From Treponema sp. (GTDB lineage: Bacteria; Spirochaetota; Spirochaetia; Treponematales; Breznakiellaceae), in the NCBI GenBank assembly GCA_031257675.1, contig JAIROG010000037.1, forward strand, positions 1 to 64,000: DNA of 64,000 nucleotides, in the 5' to 3' direction. The notes beneath the pieces were generated by a model. The model saw only the letters and a program-made list of their open reading frames with translations. It was not told the origin of the DNA and ran no database searches. A program made the translations under genes and the position numbers. Shown piece after piece: positions 34,027-42,780 of this stretch (its first letter is position 1; the number at the start of each line of letters is the position of its first letter).

Positions 34027-35181
34027 ATGAATGAAGAAACAGCAATAGGATCCGCCCTACAGGAAACGCTTGCGGCGCATTTCAAATGGTTCCACAGCCA
34101 CCCTGAACTCGGACACCATGAAAGGGAAACGACCGCTCGCATACGGAATATTCTTATGGATGCCGGCGTGAAAATCCTTGACACGGGTCTTAAAACCGGA
34201 CTGGTCGCGCGCGTCGGCGGCGGCGAAATGGTTGTCGCTCTGCGTTGCGATATTGACGCCCTGCCCATCGCCGAAGCGACCGGCCTTGACTACGCCTCAA
34301 AAAATGGCTGTATGCACGCCTGTGGGCATGATTTTCACCTGACAAGCATGCTCGGCGCGGCAATGCTCCTGAAACAGCGGGAAAGCCGTCTTATGGGCGC
34401 CGTCAAGCTCATCTTTCAGCCTGCCGAAGAAACGGTAAACGGCGCGATTTCCGTGCTGGCTTCCGGCGTACTTGACGATGTGGCGGAGATATATGGGTTG
34501 CATACCGCGCCCGATATGCCTGTATCCATGATCGGGGTCAGCCCGGGCGCGGTGTACGCGGCCGTGGGATCTTTCACCATCCGTATACACGGGAAAGGCG
34601 GACACGCAGCCCATCCGCACGAGTGCCGCGACCCAATAGTCGCGCTCAGCCAGATCATAGGCGCGGCTCAAACCATTGTAAGCCGGCAGACCAGCCCCTT
34701 TGATTCTGCGGTACTGAGCTTCACCCATGTCGAGTCCGGCAATACGTGGAACATCATACCGGAAGAAGCCTTCGCGGAAGGCACGATCCGCGCCTTCGGT
34801 ACGGATCGCTTCAACGCCATAATGGAGCGGCTTGCTCGCGTATGTAAGGGCGTTGAAGAAACCTCCGGCATACAGATCGATTTTCAGTGCGAACTCAATG
34901 CGCCCGCCGTAAACAACGATGCTGAACTGGTGGAATTTGTAAAGCGTACGGCTCAAGAATTGGGTTTTAAGACGGTTCCAAGCAGCCAGACTATGGGAGG
35001 AGAGGACTTCGCTTTCTATCTGGAGCGCATTCGCGGGGTGTTCTGGAACATAGGCGTCGCCAGCCCGGAGCCTGCGCACAACCCGCGGTTTGTCGCAAAT
35101 CCGGCGGCGCTGGATACGGCGTCCGCGCTTTTGGCTTCCATTGCGGAGAAATCGCTGAAAAGGCTGCGCTCAATTGAATAG
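34027..35181 (+). CDS. M20-family amidohydrolase (N-acyl-amino acid / hippurate hydrolase type)
   Basis: A 384-residue dinuclear metallohydrolase. Metal-ligand segments are ALRCDIDALPI, HACGHD (97-102, Cys and His ligands) and FQPAEE with the catalytic Glu; HGKGGHAAHPH is the lid-domain His loop. It fits the IAA-amino acid/hippurate/N-acetyl-diaminopimelate branch. The ATG at 34027 begins the conserved region; a longer frame starts with TTG at 33958 and adds 23 residues without support. It overlaps the next gene by 8 bases. The physiological substrate is not determined by sequence. Confidence 0.9.
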   Translation: MNEETAIGSALQETLAAHFKWFHSHPELGHHERETTARIRNILMDAGVKILDTGLKTGLVARVGGGEMVVALRCDIDALPIAEATGLDYASKNGCMHACGHDFHLTSMLGAAMLLKQRESRLMGAVKLIFQPAEETVNGAISVLASGVLDDVAEIYGLHTAPDMPVSMIGVSPGAVYAAVGSFTIRIHGKGGHAAHPHECRDPIVALSQIIGAAQTIVSRQTSPFDSAVLSFTHVESGNTWNIIPEEAFAEGTIRAFGTDRFNAIMERLARVCKGVEETSGIQIDFQCELNAPAVNNDAELVEFVKRTAQELGFKTVPSSQTMGGEDFAFYLERIRGVFWNIGVASPEPAHNPRFVANPAALDTASALLASIAEKSLKRLRSIE

Positions 35182-35881
35182 CAAACGAATCCGCGGCATA
35201 CCGGTTCTTTTTGAAAATAGCGAGTGCATGGCGCTTGACAAACCCGCCGGGCTTGCGGTGCAGGGCGGAAAGGGAGTCGGAACCTCACTTGACCTCATTT
35301 TGAAGGCGGAATTTCCGCAACGTCCGTTGCTGATTCACCGGCTTGACAAGGACACGTCCGGCATCATCCTTGTCGCAAAAAACCGCGAAGCCGCCGCGTT
35401 TTTCGGCGGGCTTTTTTTCGCCGAAGATCGCGGCGGCGCGGGCGGCGTGATCAAGCGCTACCTTGCGCTGTGCAAGGGAACGCCTACGCCGGAGGCGGGC
35501 GACATCAGGCTCGATCTTGAGGTAAAAGGCGCATGGAAAACCGCCCAAACGCGGTACAAAAAAATCAACGAGAGGCGTGTCGCCATTGAAAATAGTGAGG
35601 AATTGTTTTCGCTGCTGGAAATTGAGCTTGGTACGGGGCGTATGCATCAAATCAGGCGGCACCTCGCCGGCATCGGCAACCCCATAGCTGGCGATGACAA
35701 ATACGGCGATTTCAAGCTGAACAAGCGGCTCCGCAAGCATTTCGGCGTCAAACGCCTGCTTCTGCATGCTTCACGCTTGATAATTCCGGCGCCGGCGATC
35801 TCAAAGCGGGGCGGATTCGGCGACAGCGCCTTTGAGATCGACGTTTCAAGTCCGCCGCCCGATTGTTTTTTTATAAAGTAA
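35174..35881 (+). CDS. RluA-family pseudouridine synthase
   Basis: A 235-residue single-domain pseudouridine synthase. HRLDKDTSGIILVAK carries the catalytic Asp (D58), and ALDKPAGLAVQGG and GTGRMHQIRRHLAGIGNPIAGDDKYG are diagnostic for the RluA branch. It isomerises uridines in rRNA or tRNA. No S4 domain is present. The start is TTG at 35174, inside the end of the M20 gene, and translation is coupled. The target nucleotide is not predictable here. Confidence 0.92.
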   Translation: MNSKRIRGIPVLFENSECMALDKPAGLAVQGGKGVGTSLDLILKAEFPQRPLLIHRLDKDTSGIILVAKNREAAAFFGGLFFAEDRGGAGGVIKRYLALCKGTPTPEAGDIRLDLEVKGAWKTAQTRYKKINERRVAIENSEELFSLLEIELGTGRMHQIRRHLAGIGNPIAGDDKYGDFKLNKRLRKHFGVKRLLLHASRLIIPAPAISKRGGFGDSAFEIDVSSPPPDCFFIK

Positions 35882-35885
35882 TAAT

Positions 35886-36272
35886 CCACCGGCAGAGCCG
35901 GCGGCTTTAGGAAGCCCCCTTGAAGGGGCTAAATTAAAATTCATCTCCGCCTAGATTTAACGCGCCTTGCCTCCCATTGCCAAGATCCTCTTGGCTCTTG
36001 ATATATTCTCTTCTAAATCCTGCCGTACTTGCATACTATCCACCGCTTTCCGCCGAACATTCCCATACGGCGCCTTCCTTCGGCGTTTCGGCGCTATCGC
36101 AACATGACGCTCGCATACCCAGTTGGCATCTCCTAAACTTCTCCAATCTTGCATAGGCGCTCCTTGCGCCGCCTTGCCGGGCGCTTCACGAGGAGCATAC
36201 TAGCGTTCCCGCCTTACGGCGCAGCCTTTTCACGCCTCGCCGGCAGATCCGGCGCTTTATTTTTTAATAAAG
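35886..36272. mobile_element. relic of an IS200/IS605-like element with terminal hairpins
   Basis: Hairpins flank the tnpA fragment: CCGGC-AGA-GCCGG at 35889-35901, AGCCCC/GGGGCT at 35913-35930, and GCCGG...CCGGC at 36239-36253 on the other side, followed by an AT-rich hairpin CTTTATT/AATAAAG (36255-36272). Subterminal hairpins are what IS200-type single-strand transposons use in place of inverted repeats. Boundaries are approximate. Confidence 0.45.
35957..36154 (-). pseudogene. N-terminal fragment of an IS200-type TnpA (Y1) transposase
   Basis: The frame begins MQDWRSLGDANWVCERHVA and continues IAPKRRRKAPYGNVRR, close to the IS200 TnpA start pattern (SLSHTKWxCKYHVVFIPKxRRKALYGxxRR). The HUH motif and the catalytic tyrosine lie later in the family and are missing; the last 25 residues are unrelated. 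It cannot encode an active transposase. Confidence 0.7.
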
Positions 36273-36372
36273 TGTAACACTTCGCGCCATGCGGCGTTGC
36301 AACGTCCCGTGTGATTATGTATTGGAATGCGCGGATGCAACGCCGCCCTATAGAGCTTTAGGGCGCGGCGGT

Positions 36373-37722
36373 TCATTTCTGGTTTTTCTGAGCGCCAACG
36401 GCGGCCACATTCAGTATGGCGGTGAAGCGGTCTTTTTCAATAAGGTCAATGAGACGCGCTTCGGTAAAGCGTTTGGCTTCATCACTGAACACCCCCATCG
36501 TGAAGCAGATGCCTTTGCCCGCCTTGACTTCCTTGAGATGGGAGTGAAAATCCCGCACGATAAGCTCTCCCACGGTACCCTGGCTTCTGACGAATCTGAA
36601 CGCGACCAAGTCTGACCATTTGGGAGTGTCAATTTCCGCGCTTATGTCCGCCCAGTCATTCTTTGTTACAGTGATGTCGGTGATTTTCACCTTTGCCCGC
36701 TGATAATAGCTCATTACGCTTTTTCTACAAAGGGCGACAAAATCCGCCTGACTTCCCATAAGGAAGATTTGAAGGTTTTTATTCGCGCTCAGTTCCTGAT
36801 ACCGGCTTATCAACGCGGGTACGTCTTTGTACCCCGGATTAGTCGTCTGTATTTGTTTGAGCAAAGGCAACGCCTTCCCAATATCGTTCCGTCTTATGTA
36901 CGACGAGGCTAATTTATACCGTAAGTCTAACGCTATATCGGGGGAGATATTCTCGTGCTTCAAGCCAATTTCAAAATTTTCTATCGCCTTTTCGTAATTA
37001 TGCGCATTCATATAGAGGGCGCCGGAAAGCAAGCATGCGTTTGGCCCCATAACCGGATCGGGACGCAGGTGCGTGAAGATTTTCAGCGCCTGCTCCGACT
37101 GATTCGCTTCAAAGTAGCACTCGCCTAAAACAAAGAGAGATTCTTTATCATCCGGCGCAAGATCTATCGCCTGACGGATAAATGACATGGCTTCCTTATG
37201 CCTGTTCAGTTTGAAAAAAGCATGGCCGAGGAGTCGCAACGTCGCGGCGTCTTCGGGATTTACAACACGGGCGCTGTGAAGCAGCTGCACCGTTTTCTCG
37301 TAATTTTTCTTCTGAAATTCAAGAACGCCAAGATTGAAATTTACATCAAAATCGTTTTGTCTCAGAGAACGGGCGACCGTAAGCCCTTTATATGCGTTGT
37401 CAACCAAGCCAAGTTTGAGAGCGCAGATGCCGTAACGGCAGTATACCGTAAATTCATCATTGCTGCCGCCAACCTCGGTAAGCGTTGTATATGCCTTATA
37501 CGCTTCTCCCCAATCGCCCAGCGTATAAAAATGGTCGGCCACTGTAAAAAGAGCGTCTGGATCTTTGGGATTTTGGGCGAGCCTTTTGGTTGCTTCTTTT
37601 AATCTAGCGTTGTTGTTGCCGGTGGAATTTCCGTCTTTTCCTCTTGAAACGCGTCCGGCAAGTATGACGCCAGCCGCCACTACAAAAATGACAACAAGCG
37701 CTATAGTAAGAATAAAAGTCAT
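36373..37722 (-). CDS. membrane-anchored TPR protein with C-terminal Mrr-like domain
   Basis: A 449-residue protein. A membrane helix (2-23) is followed by about seven TPR units (about 40-310: DALFTVADHFYTLGDWGEAYKAY, NLGVLEFQKKNYEKTVQLL, LGHAFFKLNRHKEAM and others). The last 110 residues (VAFRFVRSQGTVGELIVRDF, ICFTMGVFSDEAKRFTEARLIDLIEKD) look like the Mrr/restriction-endonuclease-like fold, with the usual final helix pattern xxLIDxxx. The catalytic D-E-x-K set is not clearly present, so the domain is probably non-catalytic. The topology suggests a cytoplasmic TPR body anchored to the membrane. Function unknown. Confidence 0.75.
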   Translation of the reverse strand: MTFILTIALVVIFVVAAGVILAGRVSRGKDGNSTGNNNARLKEATKRLAQNPKDPDALFTVADHFYTLGDWGEAYKAYTTLTEVGGSNDEFTVYCRYGICALKLGLVDNAYKGLTVARSLRQNDFDVNFNLGVLEFQKKNYEKTVQLLHSARVVNPEDAATLRLLGHAFFKLNRHKEAMSFIRQAIDLAPDDKESLFVLGECYFEANQSEQALKIFTHLRPDPVMGPNACLLSGALYMNAHNYEKAIENFEIGLKHENISPDIALDLRYKLASSYIRRNDIGKALPLLKQIQTTNPGYKDVPALISRYQELSANKNLQIFLMGSQADFVALCRKSVMSYYQRAKVKITDITVTKNDWADISAEIDTPKWSDLVAFRFVRSQGTVGELIVRDFHSHLKEVKAGKGICFTMGVFSDEAKRFTEARLIDLIEKDRFTAILNVAAVGAQKNQK

Positions 37723-37795
37723 ACTATTCTATCGGCAGAAATCACCGGTTATTGCAGAGTTTTTTCTATGTTAAGCGTTCTGTTAAAAAAACCTC

Positions 37796-37824
37796 TTGAC
37801 AAATACGGGGCGCGCTGGTAGACT
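37796..37824 (+). promoter_or_regulatory. promoter of the bactofilin-TPR-CorC operon
   Basis: TTGACA (37796-37801) and TAGACT (37819-37824) are 17 bases apart. The leader to the ATG at 37898 is about 65 bases and contains a tandem repeat. Confidence 0.7.
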
Positions 37825-37855
37825 TTTTTAATAATCTTGTTGGTTTGTTGGTTTA

Positions 37856-37875
37856 ACTTGACTTGACTTGACTTG
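37856..37875 (+). repeat. four tandem ACTTG units in the bactofilin leader
   Basis: A perfect 5-base repeat lies between the promoter and the GGAGG ribosome-binding site (37883-37887). A TTGGTTTG-type repeat precedes it. Copy-number change would alter the leader but not the reading frame. Confidence 0.85.
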
Positions 37876-37897
37876 AAAAAATGGAGGCTATGAAATA

Positions 37898-38287
37898 ATG
37901 ACGGAATCCCGCAATGAAACGCTGGATGAAAGTGAATTTGATATTATATTATCTGATGATATAAATTTCTCAGGAACGGCGCGACTCGAAAAACCCTTGC
38001 TGGTGCGCGGTAAGATTACCGGAGAGATACTTTCGACCAGCCTCCTTGTTATTGATGAACCTGCGGTTGTAGACGCGGATATCACCGCCCCTCATGTTGT
38101 CATACGGGGGACCGTCAAAGGCAACGTGAACGCATCGGAAAAAGTCCACATCACGCTGACGGGCAAATTGCAAGGAAACATCGCCACCACCGAAATTTGT
38201 CTGGAATCAGGCTCTTTGTTCAATGGGCGTTGTTCCATGACCGCAAATCCCTCTCCTTCTGTACAAGAAACCGCGCCCAATTTATGA
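37898..38287 (+). CDS. bactofilin
   Basis: A 129-residue polymer-forming cytoskeletal protein. The central 90 residues (about 25-110) have the short-period beta-helix pattern of bactofilins: LLVRGKITGEILSTSLLVIDEPAVVDADITAPHVV with RGTVKGNV. The ends are polar and probably disordered. Bactofilins form filaments at the membrane and shape cells or place envelope enzymes. It overlaps the next gene by 4 bases (ATGA). GGAGG lies 10 bases before the ATG. Confidence 0.93.
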   Translation: MTESRNETLDESEFDIILSDDINFSGTARLEKPLLVRGKITGEILSTSLLVIDEPAVVDADITAPHVVIRGTVKGNVNASEKVHITLTGKLQGNIATTEICLESGSLFNGRCSMTANPSPSVQETAPNL

Positions 38288-38940
38288 ACCCCTCCTCTGC
38301 GCGCCGTTGCATGAGGCGCATCAGCTTGTGCATGTTCCTGCTTTCCGCATTCAGACTTTTTCCCCAAAACTCCCAGACAAAACCGGACGCGGTTGTTGAA
38401 TACCGTACGGGCAACTACGAAAAAGCGGTGAGCATTTGTCAGGAAGAATTGGCCGGCAACGCCAACAACATCGACGCCCATGTTGTCGCGGCGTGGAGCC
38501 TCATACGGTTAGGCAGATACGAGGAAGCCTATACCTACGCGACAGCGGGACGCAATGTCAGCCGGTACGATCCGCGGATCATCGAAATTCTTGGAGAAAC
38601 CAACTATTATCAGGGTAGAAATCAGGATGCCCTGCGCTACTTTCAGGAATATGTCAATTACGCGCCTGAAGGGGCGTCCATCGATCAGGTTTACTTCTTT
38701 ATGGGCGAATTGTACATCAGGCTCGGCAAGTTCCGCTCGGCGGACATAGCCCTGACAACCGCGGTTCACTGGCAGCCGAAAAATGCGGAGTGGCTTGCCC
38801 GCCTCGCCTATGCCCGCGAAAGCGCGGGAGACTACGCCAACGCGATTTCGGCTTACGAGAAGGCTTTGTCAATTAACCCGCAGCTAACCGACGCGCGGCG
38901 CGGGTTTGAGCGGGCGCGGAAAGCGCTTAATGCGCGTTAA
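38284..38940 (+). CDS. secreted TPR protein
   Basis: A 218-residue protein with a signal peptide (about 1-27, MRRISLCMFLLSAFRLFPQ) and four TPR units. It starts at an ATG that overlaps the bactofilin stop codon; a longer frame from 38197 would run through that gene. The TPR part (YRTGNYEKAVSICQEEL, SLIRLGRYEEAYTYA, YYQGRNQDALRYFQEYV, SAGDYANAISAYEKAL) suggests a scaffold in the periplasm. It probably acts with the bactofilin and the CorC protein of the same operon. Confidence 0.85.
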   Translation: MNPSSARRCMRRISLCMFLLSAFRLFPQNSQTKPDAVVEYRTGNYEKAVSICQEELAGNANNIDAHVVAAWSLIRLGRYEEAYTYATAGRNVSRYDPRIIEILGETNYYQGRNQDALRYFQEYVNYAPEGASIDQVYFFMGELYIRLGKFRSADIALTTAVHWQPKNAEWLARLAYARESAGDYANAISAYEKALSINPQLTDARRGFERARKALNAR

Positions 38941-38947
38941 GGAAAAA

Positions 38948-39712
38948 ATGAAACCTTTTTTCAAAAAAGACGCCGAAATAACACAAAAAACTTTCAACGC
39001 TCTTGAAGATGAGCAAAAGGAAATGATACGGGGCATCATAGGACTCTCCGGCACCACGGTGAAAGAAATCATGGCGCCGCGCATTGACACGGTTTTTATT
39101 CACGCAAGCGCGCCGAGAGATGAAATTCTCTCCGCAATCACAGAAAGCGGACATTCCCGTTTTCCGGCGTACGAAGAGACCATAGACAATGTTATTGGCA
39201 TCCTCTATGCAAAGGATGTTCTTACCTGCCTTGTCAAGAATCAGGAATTCGACATTCAAAAACTGCTCCGCAAACCGTTTTTCGTGCCTGAGCCAAAACG
39301 CATTGACGAGCTTTTCAGGGAACTCAGGCGCAAACGGGTGCATATCGCGGTTGTAGTCGATGAGTATGGCGGCGTTTCCGGCATCGTGAGCATGGAAGAC
39401 ATCCTTGAGGAGATCGTCGGGGACATTCAGGACGAGTTCGACAACGAAACCGAGAACATAGTCAAAATAAACGAGAGCGTCTACCTCTGTGACGCCCGCG
39501 TCAACCTCGAAGACTTGGCGGAAGAGATCAACATCGACCTTCCGATTGACAATTTCGACACGCTGGGAGGCTTTGTTTTCGATCTTTTTGGAAAAATTCC
39601 TGTTAAATACGAAAAGACCGTGTATAATGGATGTGACTTCATCATTCAGGAAATGGAAGGCTACAAAATCCAGAAGGTAAAGATAGTGGTGAAGCGTGAA
39701 AGTGAGGAGTAG
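38948..39712 (+). CDS. CorC/HlyC-family protein (CBS pair)
   Basis: A 254-residue cytosolic protein with a tandem CBS pair (about 35-160: MAPRIDTVFI, GHSRFPAYEETIDNVIGILYAKD, VVVDEYGGVSGIVSMEDILEEIVGDI) and a CorC/HlyC C-terminal domain (about 175-254). The AAGGA at 38939-38943 selects the ATG at 38948 over earlier codons. It lacks the DUF21 membrane domain of the larger family members. These proteins bind adenine nucleotides and are linked to Mg2+/Co2+ efflux or membrane homeostasis. Confidence 0.9.
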   Translation: MKPFFKKDAEITQKTFNALEDEQKEMIRGIIGLSGTTVKEIMAPRIDTVFIHASAPRDEILSAITESGHSRFPAYEETIDNVIGILYAKDVLTCLVKNQEFDIQKLLRKPFFVPEPKRIDELFRELRRKRVHIAVVVDEYGGVSGIVSMEDILEEIVGDIQDEFDNETENIVKINESVYLCDARVNLEDLAEEINIDLPIDNFDTLGGFVFDLFGKIPVKYEKTVYNGCDFIIQEMEGYKIQKVKIVVKRESEE

Positions 39713-39715
39713 AAA

Positions 39716-41722
39716 ATGAAGCGCCGGATCATTCTTATCATTGCAATTCTATCCGCAACCGCCAGTTCCCTCCATGCGCAAGCCGCGCAAAGCGCGCAAG
39801 CTCCCGCAAGCGCGGCCTCATACTACAATCAGGGACGCGCCTTTATGGTGGAGGAAGACTGGTACTCCGCGTCGGAAGCCCTGCTTGAATGTCTGCGCCT
39901 CAGCCCCGCCCATGTGGAAGCCACCGCCGCGCTCGCCGAGTGTTACTACAATCTAGGCGAATTTGACGAAGCCCTCGCATGGGCGCGGAAAGCTCGCGTC
40001 CTTGCAAGGGGAAATATAGCCCTTGCCAACCTTGAAGCCTTTACCCTCATTGCGCTGGGGCGGCTTGACGCGGCTTCCCAAGTGATCGCCGAGTCGCTTT
40101 CCCGCGAACCCTACAACAAAGAAGCCTTGTTTGCCGCTTCGGAGCTTGACATCGCCCGCGGACATGCAGGGGACGCGGTTCGCCGCTATCAGGAAGCCGT
40201 CCGGCGTTATCCGGACGACAGACGCCTCCTCGTTTCCCTCGCGCTTGTGCAAGGCTCTCTCGGCAACACGGAGCAGGCGAAATCCTACATAGAACGCGCC
40301 ATGCTTCAGCACCCGGACGACTACCGTGTCTACTACTACGCGGCTTACCTGGACGCGGAAGCGGGCAGAATTAATTCCGCAATAACGTATGCGGAAAAAG
40401 CGCTCTTCTATAAACCAGGGTTTGATCCGGCGCGTTCCCTTCTTGCGAATCTCCGTTACAGAACAGGCAAATATGAAGAGGCGGCGCGTCTTGCTGATGA
40501 GGCAGTCGCGTTCAACCAAAAGAATTTGAACGCGTGGTACCTCAAGGGCATGTCGTACGCCCAGCTTGGACGCAAGGGCGACGCCAGAAACATTTTTATA
40601 AACGCTCTTGCCATTGACCAAGGCGATGAATTTATCCGCATTGCGCTGGAAGAGCGGCTTATCGCCGACACCAACCTCGAAGACCCGGCGCGCATTCGCT
40701 GGGCGGACTACCACTTCAACCGCGCTCGTAATTATAAAGCCGCCAATCTGTCGGATCAGGCGCTTTTTGAATACCGCCGGGGACTCCGCATTAATCCTTA
40801 CGCGCCTGCCAGAAAGGAATACGCCGAAATTCTCAGGCTGCAAGGCTACCCGACGCGTTATGTTGATGAGTTGCGCTTCATGCGGCAACTCGGCGTTGCG
40901 GACAAAACCGTGGAGGACGCGGTGGAAGCCTATGACGCTCTCCTGGCCGAAGCGCTTTACCGGCAATGGGGCGTTGATCCCGTGTCAAGCGTGGGATGCC
41001 ATTGGAATGTAGCGATATTCTCGGTTGTTTCCCAGTCGAGCTTTTATCACGCGGACGCCGGCGCCCTCACCGCTTCCTATATAAAAGATTTTATGATCCA
41101 CGATAGAAACATCATCCCCATGAACATCGAATTGAGGCAACCCTCTTTTTCCTCAGCTTTCAGGGAGGCGCGTTCAGCCGGCGCGGACTACTTTCTCATC
41201 ATATCGGTAAATGAGAATGAGCGGGACATAGCGGTTAAGGGCGAACTCTTTGTAGCCCGCACCGGCTCCCCCGCCAGTGTCTTTTCCTCCTACCGCACCG
41301 GCGCTGACAAACTGCGGAACGCATCCCGCGGAATCACCGAACAATTAAGCGCATCTCTCCCGTTCAGGGGCGTACTGCTCCAGCATAAACAGGGGCAGGG
41401 GCTCATTGACAAAGGAAAAGCGGACGGGGTGATATCCGGATCAACGTACGATGTGGTGAAAAAGGAGCGGCCTGTCATCAAAAATGAAGGCATAGGAATC
41501 CTCTACTCGCCGGAGGATGTGGTCGGCAAGCTGGTCATTACCATTGTTGACGAAGAAGTCGCATCCGGTACGCTTACCCGCATCGGCTTCTTTGACCGGA
41601 TTGCCGATGGAGACGAGGTGTTGTTGTTGCCGGAAGTTCAGGATGCCGCTTCGCCGCCGCGTACGGATCAACAGCCTGCGGCGGATCCGGAATTGCGCGC
41701 TTTGTTAAGAACCTTGCGCTGA
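39716..41722 (+). CDS. large exported TPR protein
   Basis: A 668-residue protein with a signal peptide (1-21, ending HAQA) and an array of TPR units from about 32 to 405 (YYNQGRAFMVEEDWYSASEALLECL and repeats). The C-terminal 200 residues (about 440-640) form a mixed alpha/beta region, including FLIISVNENERDIAVKGELFVAR and VLLQHKQGQGLIDKGKADGV, which I do not recognise. The start is 3 bases after the CorC stop with GAGGAG upstream. It is the last gene of the bactofilin operon and is likely an envelope scaffold; the function is unknown. Confidence 0.82.
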   Translation: MKRRIILIIAILSATASSLHAQAAQSAQAPASAASYYNQGRAFMVEEDWYSASEALLECLRLSPAHVEATAALAECYYNLGEFDEALAWARKARVLARGNIALANLEAFTLIALGRLDAASQVIAESLSREPYNKEALFAASELDIARGHAGDAVRRYQEAVRRYPDDRRLLVSLALVQGSLGNTEQAKSYIERAMLQHPDDYRVYYYAAYLDAEAGRINSAITYAEKALFYKPGFDPARSLLANLRYRTGKYEEAARLADEAVAFNQKNLNAWYLKGMSYAQLGRKGDARNIFINALAIDQGDEFIRIALEERLIADTNLEDPARIRWADYHFNRARNYKAANLSDQALFEYRRGLRINPYAPARKEYAEILRLQGYPTRYVDELRFMRQLGVADKTVEDAVEAYDALLAEALYRQWGVDPVSSVGCHWNVAIFSVVSQSSFYHADAGALTASYIKDFMIHDRNIIPMNIELRQPSFSSAFREARSAGADYFLIISVNENERDIAVKGELFVARTGSPASVFSSYRTGADKLRNASRGITEQLSASLPFRGVLLQHKQGQGLIDKGKADGVISGSTYDVVKKERPVIKNEGIGILYSPEDVVGKLVITIVDEEVASGTLTRIGFFDRIADGDEVLLLPEVQDAASPPRTDQQPAADPELRALLRTLR

Positions 41723-41762
41723 CTCCCCGTCGAAGCGGACGTATGGCTGCGCCGCGTTAGGG

Positions 41763-42779
41763 CTATCGGACAACCGCTTCCCCGTCACCGCCGGATGGCT
41801 GTTCGCCAGCCGCCTCACCGGTTGCGGGTGGCGCCGCAACTTGCGCCGTAACGATAACCATTTGAGGGGCGCTTGCCGTCGCGCTGAGATACACGGGTAC
41901 ATTCACATCAACCGGCAAGGAAAAAGAACCCGCTTCCTGAATTCCCGCGCAATCCACGCTGAATGCGTCAAGCGCCATGTACCGGTCGAGATCGCGTTGC
42001 CTGCCCTCAACAGAGAGGCTTCCATTCTCAATGTTCAAAATCGCCGTCCAGCGGGTGGAATCCAGATTTTTCAGGGTAATGGGAATGTTTTCGTAGGTTT
42101 TCTGTGAAAGGATCTCCTGCACAACGCCTTTGAATTCCACTGTCGCGCCGCCCCGTAGTATAGCAAGCGGTTCATGATTCAGAATGTTCACCACAACGGA
42201 AAAGTCCGAATCATGATCGCCAAGCTCTACGTCTTCGGTGAAAAGCTCTGAAATATTTGCGATCACATCCGCTGGACCATCAATAACGGCTTGTTCCGGC
42301 GAAAGACTCCAGTCGGCGAGGTGGTAGCCGTTGCGCAGGCTGCCCCTGACATTTGTTTTAAGCGGCACAGTTTTGCTCGCCTTATGATCTATGGTCAACG
42401 ATATTTCTCCGGGCTCAACCTTTATTTCAAGAGGCTCAACGCCTAATGCGGTTCCTTTTTTCCGTATCTGTACCGGCGCGTGGTATGTGCCTTTGGTTTT
42501 CCCTTTAAGATCAATATAAGCGATAATGTCATCTTCCAGAATAGGGTAGACGCTGTTCGCTTCTCCACGCAGTCCCACACGGATCGTCTGGTCATACGGG
42601 CTGGAAGGCGTATAGCTTCCGTCAATTTCCAGACGCAATGGCGCCGAAAAAAAACGCTCCTCCATAGAAGACGCCTTGTGAAACGCAAACAACAGGATCG
42701 CCAGAACAACGGAAATCACCTTTGCCGTCCAGTTTTCGGCGATTTTCAAGAGCATTTTTCTATAGTCCAATGTTTTCAT
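41763..42779 (-). CDS. cdaR: YbbR-domain protein, CdaA regulator
   Basis: A 338-residue protein with one membrane helix near the N terminus (about 17-33, VISVVLAILLFAFHKAS) and three or four YbbR domains behind it. YbbR proteins control the diadenylate cyclase encoded beside them. The ATG at 42779 is one base after the cdaA stop; a longer frame extends into cdaA without support. The last 20 residues are Gly/Glu-rich. Assignment rests on the domain and the conserved cdaA-cdaR order. Confidence 0.88.
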   Translation of the reverse strand: MKTLDYRKMLLKIAENWTAKVISVVLAILLFAFHKASSMEERFFSAPLRLEIDGSYTPSSPYDQTIRVGLRGEANSVYPILEDDIIAYIDLKGKTKGTYHAPVQIRKKGTALGVEPLEIKVEPGEISLTIDHKASKTVPLKTNVRGSLRNGYHLADWSLSPEQAVIDGPADVIANISELFTEDVELGDHDSDFSVVVNILNHEPLAILRGGATVEFKGVVQEILSQKTYENIPITLKNLDSTRWTAILNIENGSLSVEGRQRDLDRYMALDAFSVDCAGIQEAGSFSLPVDVNVPVYLSATASAPQMVIVTAQVAAPPATGEAAGEQPSGGDGEAVVR

Positions 42780-42780
42780 A

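Noticed and set aside
39953-40966. 337-codon open frame antisense to the large TPR gene
   Set aside because: Shadow of a real gene with a signal peptide and regular TPR units.
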